A DNA stretch of 64,000 nucleotides. It comes from JAAYXE01 sp964391195 (GTDB lineage: Bacteria; Chloroflexota; Anaerolineae; Anaerolineales; UBA4823). Positions 41,428 to 50,585 of the stretch are shown piece after piece (within the stretch, counting starts at the first letter, position 1; every line of letters starts with the position of its first letter). A program made the translations under genes and the position numbers. The stretch covers positions 7,850-71,849 of the forward strand of contig CAYMLG010000019.1 in NCBI GenBank assembly GCA_964391195.1, written 5' to 3'. The notes under the pieces are model-generated. The model did not search any database. It saw only the letters and a program-made list of their open reading frames with translations, and was not told the DNA's origin.

Positions 41428-44400
41428 TTAAAACTCGGGCTTCTCCACCTTGCGCACGAACACGAAGGTATCCCGGTTGACGCCGGTCGGCCCCCAATAG
41501 TTGAAGGCATAACTGAATTGAGCGTAGCCGCCGGACATGAGCACCGGTTTCAGCCGGGTGCGGGTCAGAGAGTTGTTCATCCCGGCGCGGCGGCCGCGAG
41601 ACGGCGACTTGGGGATGCCCACCGTGCGCTCGGTGGCGTGGTAGACGAACACCGTGCCGGACGGGATGCGGGCGGAGACGTTCGCCCGCTGGACGAATAC
41701 GCCGTTGTCGTTATACAACTCAACCCAATCGTTGTCCTCGATCCCCAATTCCGCCGCGTCTTTGTCGTTGAGCCAGACCGGATACCCGCCGCGCGAGAGG
41801 GTCATCATGCGGTGGTTTTCCGAGTAGGTGGAGTGGATGCTCCATTTGCCGTGCGGGGTGATGTAGTTGAACAGGCGGCCCTGCCCGGCTTTCAGCAGAG
41901 TCTGCCCTGCATCGTCCATCATCGTGTGGTCCGGCTTGGGCTTGTACACCGGCAAATGCTCGCCCCAGGCCAGGTACGATTCGTGTTCGAGATAGAAATG
42001 CTGCCGGCCGGTCAGGGTGCGCCAGGGGACCAGGCGATCCACGTTCAGGGTGAAGGGAGAATAGGGGCGGCCTTTCATCACCAGGCCGGACCAGGTGGGC
42101 GTGGTGAGCACCCGCCTAGGCTGAGAGACCAGGTCCGGGAAGGAGTAGCGCACATCCCGCATGCCCAGGGCCAGGTCGGTGAGCTGCAGGCCCGTTTTGT
42201 GCTCTTCAGCTTCGAACGCCCGGAAGGCCAGTTCGCCATTGGAGGCCGGATCCAGGTATAGGATGGCGTTGGCGACCTGTACGGCTTCCTCCAGGGAGGG
42301 GTAGGCGCATCCATCGTCGCCGTTCCGGCCGGAGGCGGCAGCTCCCGGGAAGCTCACCCGGCCATTGCCGGAGTGGGGGACCCCCCCGAAATGGCGCGGC
42401 TGGTGGTTGAGCAGGGCCTGGTACTCACCGGCGACCGGAATCGTCAGGCCGTGGGCGGAGACGCCGTTCTGCTCCACTCCCTTCCCCAGGCTGACCATGC
42501 GCTCATACAGGTTTACGTAATCCCGTTCGACCACGCGGAACTTCGGCATAGTCACCCCGGGGATCGGCTCTACTTCTCCGGCGGTCCAGTCCCTGACCTC
42601 CGGCTGCGCCAGCTCATCGGGGGTGTCGTGCTGCAGAGGGAGCATGACGAGGTCCTTCACCGGCTCCGGCAGGTGAACGCGGGCCAGCTCGCTGACTTTC
42701 TGGGCGACCAGTTTATAGATATCCCAGTCGCTCTTCGATTCCCAGGCGGGCGGCACAACGGCCTGCATGGGATTAATGAAGGAGTGCAGGTCGGTGCTGT
42801 TCAGGTCGTCCTTCTCGTACCAGGTGGCGGCGGGCAGGACGATGTCGGAATACAGGGCCGAGGTGTCCATGCGGAAATTGAGATCCACCACCAGGTCCAG
42901 CTTGCCCACCGGGGCCTGGGGCCGGAACTCGACCTCTGAGGTGTGCCCCTGGGCCAGCTCGGCGGCAATCGTGTTGGTGTGCGTGCCCAGGTAGTGCTTC
43001 AGGAAGTACTCGTGCCCCTTGGCGCTTGTGCCGATGGCGTTGCCGCGCCAGATGAACCACACCCGGGGCCAGTTTTCGGGAGCGTCGGGGTCTTCCACGG
43101 CGAACTTGAGGCGTCCCTGGCGGAGCTGCTCGACGGCGTCGCGGATGATCTCTTCATTGCTGGCTGCGCCGCGCTCCCGGGCCTCGCGGACGACTTCGAG
43201 CGGGCTGCGGTTGAACTGTGGGAAGAAAGGCAGCCAGCCGCGGCGCACCGCCCGCACCTGGTGATCGATGGTGTGGCCGGAGGCAAGGCCCTGTCCGGGC
43301 GGCAGGCGATCATAGGCGGAGAAGCCGCGCTCGTAGCGCCATTGATCGGAATGAACGTAGTGGAAGGAGGGCGTGTTTTGCTGGCGCGGGGGCATGCCCC
43401 AGTCGCCGGCAAAAGCAATGGCGCCCCAGGAGGCCTGGTTGACCAGCTTTTCCTGGCCCACGTAGTGCGCCAGCCCACCGCCGTTCACCCCCACGCTGCC
43501 GGTGAGCATCAGGGCGACGATCGCCGAGCGGTAGAGCAGGTTGTTGTGGTACCAGTGGTTGGCGCCGGCGCCGATGATGACCAGGTTCTTCCCGCGAGTC
43601 TTTTCGGCGTTCTGCCCCCACTCGCGGGCGAAGCGCAGCAGGGTGTCGCGGTGAATGCCGGTCCGCTTCTCCTGCCAGGCCGGGGTGTAGGCGGCCTCCT
43701 CATCGTAGCTCTGCGGGTACTCGCCGGGCAGACCGCGCCTCACCCCAAAGCGGGCCAGCACCAGGTCGAAGACCGTGGTCACGGCAACCATTCCAGCCGC
43801 GGTTTGAAGGTAACGAACCGGGACGCCGCGCTTGAGCCTCTCGCCGTTCTCGAAATCGTCGAATTCGAGCTCTACGATCGCGTCGTGTTTTTCGCGGAAG
43901 CTCAGCTCGGGGTCGAGGGCGGCGCCGGTCACGGCTTCTTCCAACTGCAGGTTCCACTTCCCGGGGTCCTGCTTGCTCCAGCGAAAGCCGATCGTGCCTT
44001 TGGGCATGCGCGCCGTCCGGCTGTTCCGGTCCCATACCAGCAGCTTCCAATCCCCGTGTTCCTGGTCCTTATAAGCCTCCAACCGGTTGGCGCGCAGGTA
44101 CCTGCCCGGTTCGTCGCCTTCGATCTGCACCAGGAAAGGCATATCGGTATAGCGCTGCAGGTACTGGGTGAAGTAGGGGACCTGGCGCTCGACGTAGAAC
44201 TCCTTGAGCAGCACATGGTTGACCGCCATCCAGAACGCGGCGTCCTGCCCGGCATGGGTTGGGATCCAGTAATCGGCGTACTTGGCTACCTGGGAAAAGT
44301 CTGGGGAGAAAACGGTCAGCTTGGCCCCGGCGTGGCGCACTTCTGAAATAAAGTGGGTATCCGGGGTGCGGGTCATGTTGAGGTTCGAGCCCATCACGGC

Positions 44401-45105
44401 GATAAAGCGGGCGTTGTACCAGTCGGCGGACTCGTGCACGTCGGTCTGTTCCCCCCAGATCTCCGGGCTGGCCGGAGGGAGGTCGCAGTACCAGTCGTAG
44501 AAGCTCATGGGCACCCCGCCCAACAGGGAGAGGAATCGGCTCCCGGCGGCATAGCTGATCTGCGACATGGCCGGGATGGGGGAGAAACCGATCACCCGGT
44601 CGGGGCCATATTGTTTGATGGTGTAGATCACCGAAGCGGCGATGATTTCGATCACTTCATCCCAGGAGACGCGCCGGAAGCCTCCCTTGCCGCGCGCCGC
44701 CTGGTAAGCCCTTCGCTTTTCGAGGTCGGAAACCAGCACAGCCCAGGCCGCTACCGGGTCGCTGTATTTCTGGCGCAGTTCGCGCCAGTAGTCGATCAGC
44801 ACGCCGCGGGCGTAGGGATACTTCACCCGGATGGGGCTGTACAGGTACCAGGAGAAGCTGATGCCGCGTTGGCAGCCGCGCGGTTCGTAGGGCGGGAGTC
44901 CTTCTTCGAGCTGCGGGTAATCGGTGGCCTGCAGCTCCCAGGTGACGATCCCGTCTTTGACGAACACTTCCCACGAGCAGCTCCCGGTGCAGTTGACGCC
45001 GTGGGTAGTGCGCACGCGGCGGTCGTGCTGGAAACGGTTGCGGTAAAACTCCTCCCACTTCCGTTCGGTGGGCGACTCGACATCTTTAATCCACTCTTTG
45101 GTCAT
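41428..45105 (-). CDS. narG: Respiratory nitrate reductase alpha subunit (NarG)
   Basis: A 1225-residue molybdo-bis-MGD enzyme, full length compared with NarG (~1245). The N-terminal cluster ligands are H35, C39, C43 and C78 (THGVNCTGSCSW; PRGC), and the Mo-ligand Asp is D208 in WYCDLPPASP. SPIPAMSQISYAAG, WGEQTDVHESADWYN and the C-terminal ITPHGKWSIHSTYS match NarG throughout. No Tat signal is visible, so the active site should face the cytoplasm unless it travels with a partner. It is the last gene of an operon with a Rieske/cytochrome b complex and triheme cytochrome c; narH, narJ and narI are not in the window. A NarG-type nitrite oxidoreductase is the main alternative. Confidence 0.93.
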   Translation of the reverse strand: MTKEWIKDVESPTERKWEEFYRNRFQHDRRVRTTHGVNCTGSCSWEVFVKDGIVTWELQATDYPQLEEGLPPYEPRGCQRGISFSWYLYSPIRVKYPYARGVLIDYWRELRQKYSDPVAAWAVLVSDLEKRRAYQAARGKGGFRRVSWDEVIEIIAASVIYTIKQYGPDRVIGFSPIPAMSQISYAAGSRFLSLLGGVPMSFYDWYCDLPPASPEIWGEQTDVHESADWYNARFIAVMGSNLNMTRTPDTHFISEVRHAGAKLTVFSPDFSQVAKYADYWIPTHAGQDAAFWMAVNHVLLKEFYVERQVPYFTQYLQRYTDMPFLVQIEGDEPGRYLRANRLEAYKDQEHGDWKLLVWDRNSRTARMPKGTIGFRWSKQDPGKWNLQLEEAVTGAALDPELSFREKHDAIVELEFDDFENGERLKRGVPVRYLQTAAGMVAVTTVFDLVLARFGVRRGLPGEYPQSYDEEAAYTPAWQEKRTGIHRDTLLRFAREWGQNAEKTRGKNLVIIGAGANHWYHNNLLYRSAIVALMLTGSVGVNGGGLAHYVGQEKLVNQASWGAIAFAGDWGMPPRQQNTPSFHYVHSDQWRYERGFSAYDRLPPGQGLASGHTIDHQVRAVRRGWLPFFPQFNRSPLEVVREARERGAASNEEIIRDAVEQLRQGRLKFAVEDPDAPENWPRVWFIWRGNAIGTSAKGHEYFLKHYLGTHTNTIAAELAQGHTSEVEFRPQAPVGKLDLVVDLNFRMDTSALYSDIVLPAATWYEKDDLNSTDLHSFINPMQAVVPPAWESKSDWDIYKLVAQKVSELARVHLPEPVKDLVMLPLQHDTPDELAQPEVRDWTAGEVEPIPGVTMPKFRVVERDYVNLYERMVSLGKGVEQNGVSAHGLTIPVAGEYQALLNHQPRHFGGVPHSGNGRVSFPGAAASGRNGDDGCAYPSLEEAVQVANAILYLDPASNGELAFRAFEAEEHKTGLQLTDLALGMRDVRYSFPDLVSQPRRVLTTPTWSGLVMKGRPYSPFTLNVDRLVPWRTLTGRQHFYLEHESYLAWGEHLPVYKPKPDHTMMDDAGQTLLKAGQGRLFNYITPHGKWSIHSTYSENHRMMTLSRGGYPVWLNDKDAAELGIEDNDWVELYNDNGVFVQRANVSARIPSGTVFVYHATERTVGIPKSPSRGRRAGMNNSLTRTRLKPVLMSGGYAQFSYAFNYWGPTGVNRDTFVFVRKVEKPEF

Positions 45106-45148
45106 CTGGTCCTCCGAGAATAGGGTCCGTGTCCGACCGGCCGGACTC

Positions 45149-46318
45149 TCACTTTTGCAGGTCGCGCAGCCAGGCGATCACATCGGCAATCTGCTGCTCG
45201 CTGAGGCTGTCTTTGAACCCGGCCATCGCCGTTCCGGGGCGGCCCTCCTGAATGAAGGTCAGCAGCTCCGCATTTGGCTGCTCCAGGATGAAGGGGCTGC
45301 CCTGGAGGGGTTTTCCGATGCCGCCCTCCCCTTGGGGCCCGTGGCAGGCAGCGCAGTTGTCGGCATAGACCTGCGCCCCGGCCTGGCTGTCGCCGGGCGG
45401 CCAGTTCTCCTTGAGGGCAGCCAGTTCCTGGGCGGCTGTGGCAACATCGCCGGATTCGACCTGCGCCTCGATTTGGGAGAGAAGCTCTGCGGTGCGGCCA
45501 GAACTGATCTCCCGCGCCCGGGAAATGTGCAGCCGAGCGCTGCCGGCATCGTCTTGCGACAGGGCGAACAGGGCGAGATCGAGCAAATCTGCCAGCGAAT
45601 AGGCCGGGTTGATCTCCCGCCCATCCCGCCAGGCGGCGATGAGGGCGACCAGGTCGTCAATCTGAGCCGGGGAGAGCACCGTGCCCCAGGTGGGCATACC
45701 TTTCGCCGGGCGGCCATTGGCGATCACGCTGTGGTACCAGGCATCGTCGAACTTCTCCAGCCGGGAGAGATCGTTCAACGCCGGTACGCCGGGCTTGCCG
45801 CCCATCCCCGCCTCGCCATGACATAGGGCGCAGGTGCTGGAGAAGAGCAGTGCCCCTTGGGCGGGGTCGGGCTGGCGCGCGGCGGGAAGGATCTCTGGGG
45901 CGGTTTCCTCCCAAGATCGCAGCAGGGCTACCAGGTCGTGGATGTCCTCGTCTGTGAGCGGGCCGCCGAAATCGACGCTCCAGGAGGGCATCTGTGTGTT
46001 GGGCACCCCCGAGCGGATGAGGGAGAAGAAGACTTCGTCGGGGGTGTTCTTCAGCACCAGCTTATCCTTCAGCGCCGGCCCCACGCCGCCTTCTCCCTGC
46101 AGTCCGTGGCAGCCGGTGCACTGCTCGGTATAGATAGCCGTGCCGCGCTGGATGCGCTGCTGGCTCAGTTCGGCCGCGGCGGCCTCCAGGCGGGGCGGGT
46201 CGCCGGTCCACAAGAACAACAGAGCCAAGAGCATGAGCAGCGCCAGCCCCAGGCCCACGGCCACCAGGGGGGAATAATCTTCCCGAAGTTCAACCGGATG
46301 AGAGCGGGACCCATTCAT
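45149..46318 (-). CDS. Membrane-anchored triheme cytochrome c
   Basis: A 389-residue protein with an N-terminal TM anchor (VAVGLGLALLMLLALLFLW) and three class I cytochrome c domains: CTGCH (67-71), CALCH (163-167) and CAACH (322-326), each followed later by an axial Met segment (NTQMPSW; KGMPTW; TAMAGF). A ~90-residue helical insert separates domains two and three. It starts two bases after the Rieske stop and precedes narG, so it likely takes electrons from the bc-type complex. Confidence 0.9.
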   Translation of the reverse strand: MNGSRSHPVELREDYSPLVAVGLGLALLMLLALLFLWTGDPPRLEAAAAELSQQRIQRGTAIYTEQCTGCHGLQGEGGVGPALKDKLVLKNTPDEVFFSLIRSGVPNTQMPSWSVDFGGPLTDEDIHDLVALLRSWEETAPEILPAARQPDPAQGALLFSSTCALCHGEAGMGGKPGVPALNDLSRLEKFDDAWYHSVIANGRPAKGMPTWGTVLSPAQIDDLVALIAAWRDGREINPAYSLADLLDLALFALSQDDAGSARLHISRAREISSGRTAELLSQIEAQVESGDVATAAQELAALKENWPPGDSQAGAQVYADNCAACHGPQGEGGIGKPLQGSPFILEQPNAELLTFIQEGRPGTAMAGFKDSLSEQQIADVIAWLRDLQK

Positions 46319-46320
46319 AT

Positions 46321-46833
46321 TTACACCTTCAACGCCTGTTCCGGCTCATACCGGTTGCGGGCCAGCGGGCGGCTGGTATCCACCCACACTTCGCCGTTCT
46401 GCACTTCGACCGGGAAGATATCCAGCGGCCGGGGCGCAGGTCCACCGGATACCTCCCCGGTCGTGGTGAACAGCGAACCATGGCAGGGGCAGTGGAACTG
46501 GCCTTCTTCTTCGGCCCAGGGCACCGAACAGCCCAGGTGGGTGCATTTCTGGTAGATGGCCAGCAGCCCATCCGGGGTGTGGGAGATGTAAAACCGGCCG
46601 GACAGGATGCGGTTCACGCTGCCGGGGGGGAATTCTTCCAGCCGGCCGGCGTACACGCGCCCCCCGAACCCCTGGGTCTGAGGCGGGCGCATGAACTTGA
46701 ACAGCACGCCCAACCAGCCGCCGGCCAGGGCGACCAGGCCCCCGGCGAAGGACAGGTTGAGGAATCCCCGGCGGTCCAGGGCGACTTTGGGACGATCCGG
46801 AAGGGGTGGGTGGGCAGATGGTGTATGGTTCAT
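46321..46833 (-). CDS. qcrA: Rieske iron-sulfur subunit of a cytochrome bc-type complex
   Basis: A 170-residue Rieske protein with a Tat-type signal anchor (LDRRGFLNLSFAGG; RR at 21-22) and both cluster-binding loops, CTHLGC (C97, H99, C102) and CPCHG (C115, C117, H118), including the disulfide cysteines of true quinol-oxidising Rieske proteins. ATG 46833 has AGGAG upstream; the longer frame to 46932 is an artefact. It is encoded between subunit IV and cytochrome c. Confidence 0.93.
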   Translation of the reverse strand: MNHTPSAHPPLPDRPKVALDRRGFLNLSFAGGLVALAGGWLGVLFKFMRPPQTQGFGGRVYAGRLEEFPPGSVNRILSGRFYISHTPDGLLAIYQKCTHLGCSVPWAEEEGQFHCPCHGSLFTTTGEVSGGPAPRPLDIFPVEVQNGEVWVDTSRPLARNRYEPEQALKV

Positions 46834-46846
46834 CGCGATCCATCTC

Positions 46847-47614
46847 CTAGAGGTTGTTGAGCGGGCTGTAGCCATCCGGCATATCCCAGGGCCAGTACAG
46901 GTGGAAGCCGGGGCCGCGGAAGAAGAAGCCAACCAGGGTGAAGACCACCGCCGAGACGAACAGCAGGGTGAACAGGACCAGCATCACCTCGCGGCTGTCC
47001 GGCTTGTAGCGGCGCAAGACCAGCAGGGGCAACGCTATGATGGCCCCCATGATCAGGGAGGGGATCAAGACCTGTGCTACCCAGTCGGGGGCCAGACCCC
47101 GCAGCAGCTCACGGGGCGGGAAGGCGTTGTCGAACAGGATGTAGGCCGGCATCACCACCACCGTATAGACGAGGGTGTACAGGCAGATCTTTTTCCCTCG
47201 CTCGGAGGTGAACCAGCGCCCGGAGCCCTTTTTGCTGTTATCCAGGTAAGGGATGGCGAGCACGAACAGGACCATGATCGTGGGCAGGATGACCGCCATC
47301 AGGGTCGGGTGGCCGTGTTCGAGCATCTCCTGTAGGCCCATGAAATACCAGGGGGCCTTGGCGGGATCGGTGGTGACATTGGGGTTGGCAAATTCTTCCA
47401 GGGGCGCATTGCGGGCGAGCGAGACCAACAACAGCACCATACCCAGGCCCAGCGTGAGCAGGATTTCCAACAGGGCGACTACGGGGAAAGCGAAGACGGT
47501 ATCGTCCGGGCCTTTTTCCACCATGGTCTGCGGCGCGCCTCGCACCAGCTCGACCAGGGTGTAGGTCTTCGAGCTCTCTTTTTCAAAGGCGACTTTTTCC
47601 GGTAGGCGCATCAT
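46847..47614 (-). CDS. Cytochrome bc complex subunit IV-like (cytochrome b C-terminal half)
   Basis: A 255-residue protein with three or more TM helices. PAKAPWYFMGLQEMLEHGHP corresponds to the PEWY-region quinol site in the C-terminal half of cytochrome b, here with an APWYF variant, and AVILPTIMVLFVLAIPYLD follows. The ATG at 47614 overlaps the cytochrome b6 stop (ATGA). Split b6/IV organisation is that of b6f and Firmicutes/Chloroflexota bc complexes. Confidence 0.9.
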   Translation of the reverse strand: MMRLPEKVAFEKESSKTYTLVELVRGAPQTMVEKGPDDTVFAFPVVALLEILLTLGLGMVLLLVSLARNAPLEEFANPNVTTDPAKAPWYFMGLQEMLEHGHPTLMAVILPTIMVLFVLAIPYLDNSKKGSGRWFTSERGKKICLYTLVYTVVVMPAYILFDNAFPPRELLRGLAPDWVAQVLIPSLIMGAIIALPLLVLRRYKPDSREVMLVLFTLLFVSAVVFTLVGFFFRGPGFHLYWPWDMPDGYSPLNNL

Positions 47615-48351
47615 CGGTCCCCATCCTTTTGCCGGTCCTGGGCTGCCAGGCCACCGTCTTTCCTCACCCGCCACAGGTGCAGGCTGGTGAACAGGGCGAT
47701 CCCTAAAGGAATAAAGATGACGTGCAGGGCGTAGAAACGGGTCAGGGCGGGTTGGCCGATCTCCGGTCCGCCCAGGAGGAAGCGCCGGGCCAACTCCCCG
47801 CCCACCGGAGCGTAGCCCGCCACGCTGGTGCCGACGGTGATCGCCCAGTAAGCCAACTGATCCCAGGGCAGCAGGTAGCCGGTGAAGCTGGCGCCGAGGG
47901 TCAGCAGGAGCAGCAGCACGCCGATGACCCAATTGAACTGCCGGGGCGGCTTATACGCCCCGGTGTAGAAAACGCGAGCCATGTGCAGGACGACGACGAT
48001 CACCATCAGGTGGGCGCCCCAACGGTGCAGGTTGCGTAGGAGCTGGCCGAAGGGCACCTCAGTCTGCAGGCGGACGATATCCCCATAGGCGTGCTCCACC
48101 GCCGGGGTGTAGTAGAACATGAGCAGCATCCCGGTGACCGACAAGGCCAAAAAAGCCAATAAGGACAGGACGCCCAGCCCGAATGAGTAGGTTGCCCGCA
48201 GGCTCTGGCGGCTGACTTTCACCGGATGCAGATGAAAGAAAAGGCTGCTGGTCATCACCAGCGAACGGTCCAGCGGGTTATCCGGCCAGCCGTGGCGGAA
48301 GATGGACCGCCAGACCCGAGAATGGGTGACGAAATGAATGACCTGTTCCAA
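47611..48351 (-). CDS. Cytochrome b6-type subunit of a bc complex
   Basis: A 246-residue diheme cytochrome b with four TM helices. Heme ligands are H109 and H123 (LHRWGAHLMVIVVVLHMAR) and H210 and H225 (YALHVIFIPLGIALFTSLHLW). GASFTGYLLPWDQLAYWA is the conserved quinol-site segment. It begins with TTG (48351) after AAGGAG eight bases upstream and is translationally coupled to subunit IV. Confidence 0.95.
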   Translation of the reverse strand: MEQVIHFVTHSRVWRSIFRHGWPDNPLDRSLVMTSSLFFHLHPVKVSRQSLRATYSFGLGVLSLLAFLALSVTGMLLMFYYTPAVEHAYGDIVRLQTEVPFGQLLRNLHRWGAHLMVIVVVLHMARVFYTGAYKPPRQFNWVIGVLLLLLTLGASFTGYLLPWDQLAYWAITVGTSVAGYAPVGGELARRFLLGGPEIGQPALTRFYALHVIFIPLGIALFTSLHLWRVRKDGGLAAQDRQKDGDR

Positions 48352-48364
48352 AGTTCGCTCTCCT

Positions 48365-50359
48365 TCAATCTGTATAGGTGAGCACTTCCCGGAAGCGGAA
48401 GGCCTCCATGGTGATGGCTCCGGTGGGGCAGCGTTGGGCGCACAGCCCGCAGCGGGTGCAGATGCTGTCGTCTTTGATCATCGCAATCAAGGGCGATTCG
48501 GTCGAATCGGCGCCGGCCTCGCTGGCGGGTTGGGGTGAGGCTGCGGCCAAAATCTCCTTAAGGGTCGCGTCTCCGTCCAGCCGGTCGGCGGGTACGATCT
48601 TGAGACAGTCCCAGGGGCAGACATCCACACAACCGTTGCACAGGATGCATTTGCTGCCATCGAAGACGGTGTTGATGCCGCACTCCAGGCAGCGCATAGC
48701 CTGGTAGCTGGCGGCCTCTTCGCCGTAGCCCAGCTCAACCTGAGAGATCCCGGTGCGGCGGTCCACGGGGAGGGCCGGCACCCGGGTGCGGATGTAGTTG
48801 AGCCAGTTCTCCGGCATCTCATGATCGGGGATTTCCGTCCAGGAGGTGGTCAGCGTCATCTCCAGCTTGCGGCCCTGGAGGTATTCTTCGATGCCCAGGG
48901 CGGCGATATGGCCGTCGCGCACGGCGTGGATGATCAGCCGCGGCCCGTGGGCCACGTCTCCGCCGGCGAAGACATCCGGGGCGGTGGTTTGCCCGGTCTC
49001 CGGGTCGATGGCGACCAGCCCGCGGGGGGTTACTTGAATATCCTCGGCCCCGCCGAGCAGCTCCAGGTCGGCGGACTGCCCGATGGCCAGGATCACCGCA
49101 TCGCAGTCCCAGACCTGCTCGGAGCCGGGGACGAAGCGCGGGTTGAAGCGACCGGTTTCATCGAAGACACTGGCCACGTCGATGACTTCCAACCCGGACA
49201 CGCGGCCGTCCACCCCCAGGATGCGATTCGGACCGCGGCGGGGGTGCACCTGAATACCCTCCTCCAGCGCCTCCTCGAGCTCGAAGCGCGAAGCGGGCAG
49301 TTCGTCCCAGGATTCCAGGGCGATGACGCGCACCTCGGCGACGCCCAATCGCAGCGCGGTGCGGGCCACATCCAGGGCGGTGTGGACTGCCTCGCTCTGT
49401 TCGTCGGAATCGGGCGCTTCCATCTGTGAGTTGGCCAGGCCCAGGCGGAGGGCGGTGCGGGCCGCGTCCATGGCCACATCCCCACCGCCGACCACCACCA
49501 CCCGGCGGCCAAGCTCCATGCGGTAGCCCAGGTTGTAATTCAGCAGCAGATCCACGGCGGGGATGACCCCGTCCAGGGTAGCGCCTTCGATGTTCAGGCG
49601 CCGGCCCTGCATCAGGCCGGCCCCCAGGTAGATGGCGTCGAAGTCCCGGCGCAGCGCAGCCAGGGGGATGTCTTGCCCGATGCGGGTCTCGTAGCAAATT
49701 TGCACCCCCAGGGCCTGGATCGATTCCACCTCCATGTCCAGCGCCTCCCAGTCCAGGCGGTAGACAGGGACGCCGTAGCGCATCATCCCGCCGGACTTCG
49801 GGCCGGCCTCGAAGATGGTGACCGAGTGACCGAGCACAGCCAGGTCGTGCGCTGTGGTCAGGCCGGAGGGGCCGGCTCCGATCACCGCCACTTTCCCCGT
49901 CCGGCGCCCGGGGAGGCGGCTCAGGGCCGCCAGATTTTCGCGCGACCAGCGCGCCGGGTTAAAATCGACGCCGGGCTTGCCGGGGCCCCGGCCGGCCTGA
50001 AAGCCGGCCTGCAGGAAGCGGGCGGTAGCAGCGCCTCCGGGGAGACGGCGGGCCGATTCGGGGCCATAGCGTTCGGTGAGCACCCGCTTCAGCGGGCGGA
50101 TGGCCACCGGCTCCTTCTCCGGGCCGATGTCCCCCCGGCGGCAAGCCGTCTCACAAGGCGCGCCGCAGATCAGCCCGCAGGCGGTCGAGAGCGGGTTGGG
50201 GTCGTGTGCGATTTGATAGCCGAGCTCGTAATCGCCGCGCCGGATGGCCTGGATATAACCACGGGCATCGGTCAAGACCGGGCAGGCCGCCTGGCACTTG
50301 ATCATCTCGCGGTAATAACCGGCATCGGGCGCAATCACCTTGTACTTCTGTTCTGCCAC
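48365..50359 (-). CDS. NAD(P)H-dependent iron-sulfur flavoprotein (GltD-like) with C-terminal ferredoxin domains
   Basis: A 664-residue protein. N-terminal cysteine-rich domain (CQAACPVLTDARGYIQAI; CGLICGAPCETACRRG) as in glutamate synthase small subunits; FAD-binding GAGPSGLTTAHDLA near 158; NAD(P)-binding VVVGGGDVAMDAARTAL near 300; FAGGDVAHGP; then two C-terminal 4Fe-4S regions (CILCNGCVDVCPWDC; CTRCGLCAQRCPTG). It opens the nar/bc operon. GTG 50359 follows GAGGAGGGATT. It probably links NAD(P)H or ferredoxin to the membrane complex; the FeS domains might partly stand in for the missing NarH, which is speculation. Confidence 0.88.
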   Translation of the reverse strand: MAEQKYKVIAPDAGYYREMIKCQAACPVLTDARGYIQAIRRGDYELGYQIAHDPNPLSTACGLICGAPCETACRRGDIGPEKEPVAIRPLKRVLTERYGPESARRLPGGAATARFLQAGFQAGRGPGKPGVDFNPARWSRENLAALSRLPGRRTGKVAVIGAGPSGLTTAHDLAVLGHSVTIFEAGPKSGGMMRYGVPVYRLDWEALDMEVESIQALGVQICYETRIGQDIPLAALRRDFDAIYLGAGLMQGRRLNIEGATLDGVIPAVDLLLNYNLGYRMELGRRVVVVGGGDVAMDAARTALRLGLANSQMEAPDSDEQSEAVHTALDVARTALRLGVAEVRVIALESWDELPASRFELEEALEEGIQVHPRRGPNRILGVDGRVSGLEVIDVASVFDETGRFNPRFVPGSEQVWDCDAVILAIGQSADLELLGGAEDIQVTPRGLVAIDPETGQTTAPDVFAGGDVAHGPRLIIHAVRDGHIAALGIEEYLQGRKLEMTLTTSWTEIPDHEMPENWLNYIRTRVPALPVDRRTGISQVELGYGEEAASYQAMRCLECGINTVFDGSKCILCNGCVDVCPWDCLKIVPADRLDGDATLKEILAAASPQPASEAGADSTESPLIAMIKDDSICTRCGLCAQRCPTGAITMEAFRFREVLTYTD

Positions 50360-50480
50360 AATCCCTCCTCGCAAGCATTTCTGGATGGGCGTGATCCCCC
50401 CATGCACCTGGGTGCAGGCTGTTTACAGGATAACAAAATGCCCTGAGGTTGGAAATCCGTCGAGCGAGTGGGGAGGAATG

Positions 50481-50507
50481 AAAAAAGAGCGATCCTGCGG
50501 ACCGCTC
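50481..50507 (-). terminator. Rho-independent terminator of the His-rich membrane protein gene
   Basis: Minus-strand stem GAGCGGTCC/GGATCGCTC (50487-50507, one mismatch) followed by TTTTTT. It separates the gene at 50586 from the nar operon. Confidence 0.75.
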
Positions 50508-50585
50508 GAGGGGAAAAGAACTAAGTCTTCGGCGCTGGGGCCAGCCTTCACCCAGGCGGATATACCGGATGTGCGATCTGGTTGA

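Noticed and set aside
42943..44346. Open frame of 467 codons on the plus strand inside narG
   Set aside because: Antisense shadow of a conserved NarG sequence; low-complexity Gly/Val/Gln composition and no domain.
41428..45105. Nitrite oxidoreductase alpha subunit (NxrA)
   Set aside because: Sequence segments follow respiratory NarG along the whole length; NxrA cannot be excluded without phylogeny, but no NxrB or other nitrite-oxidation genes are present.
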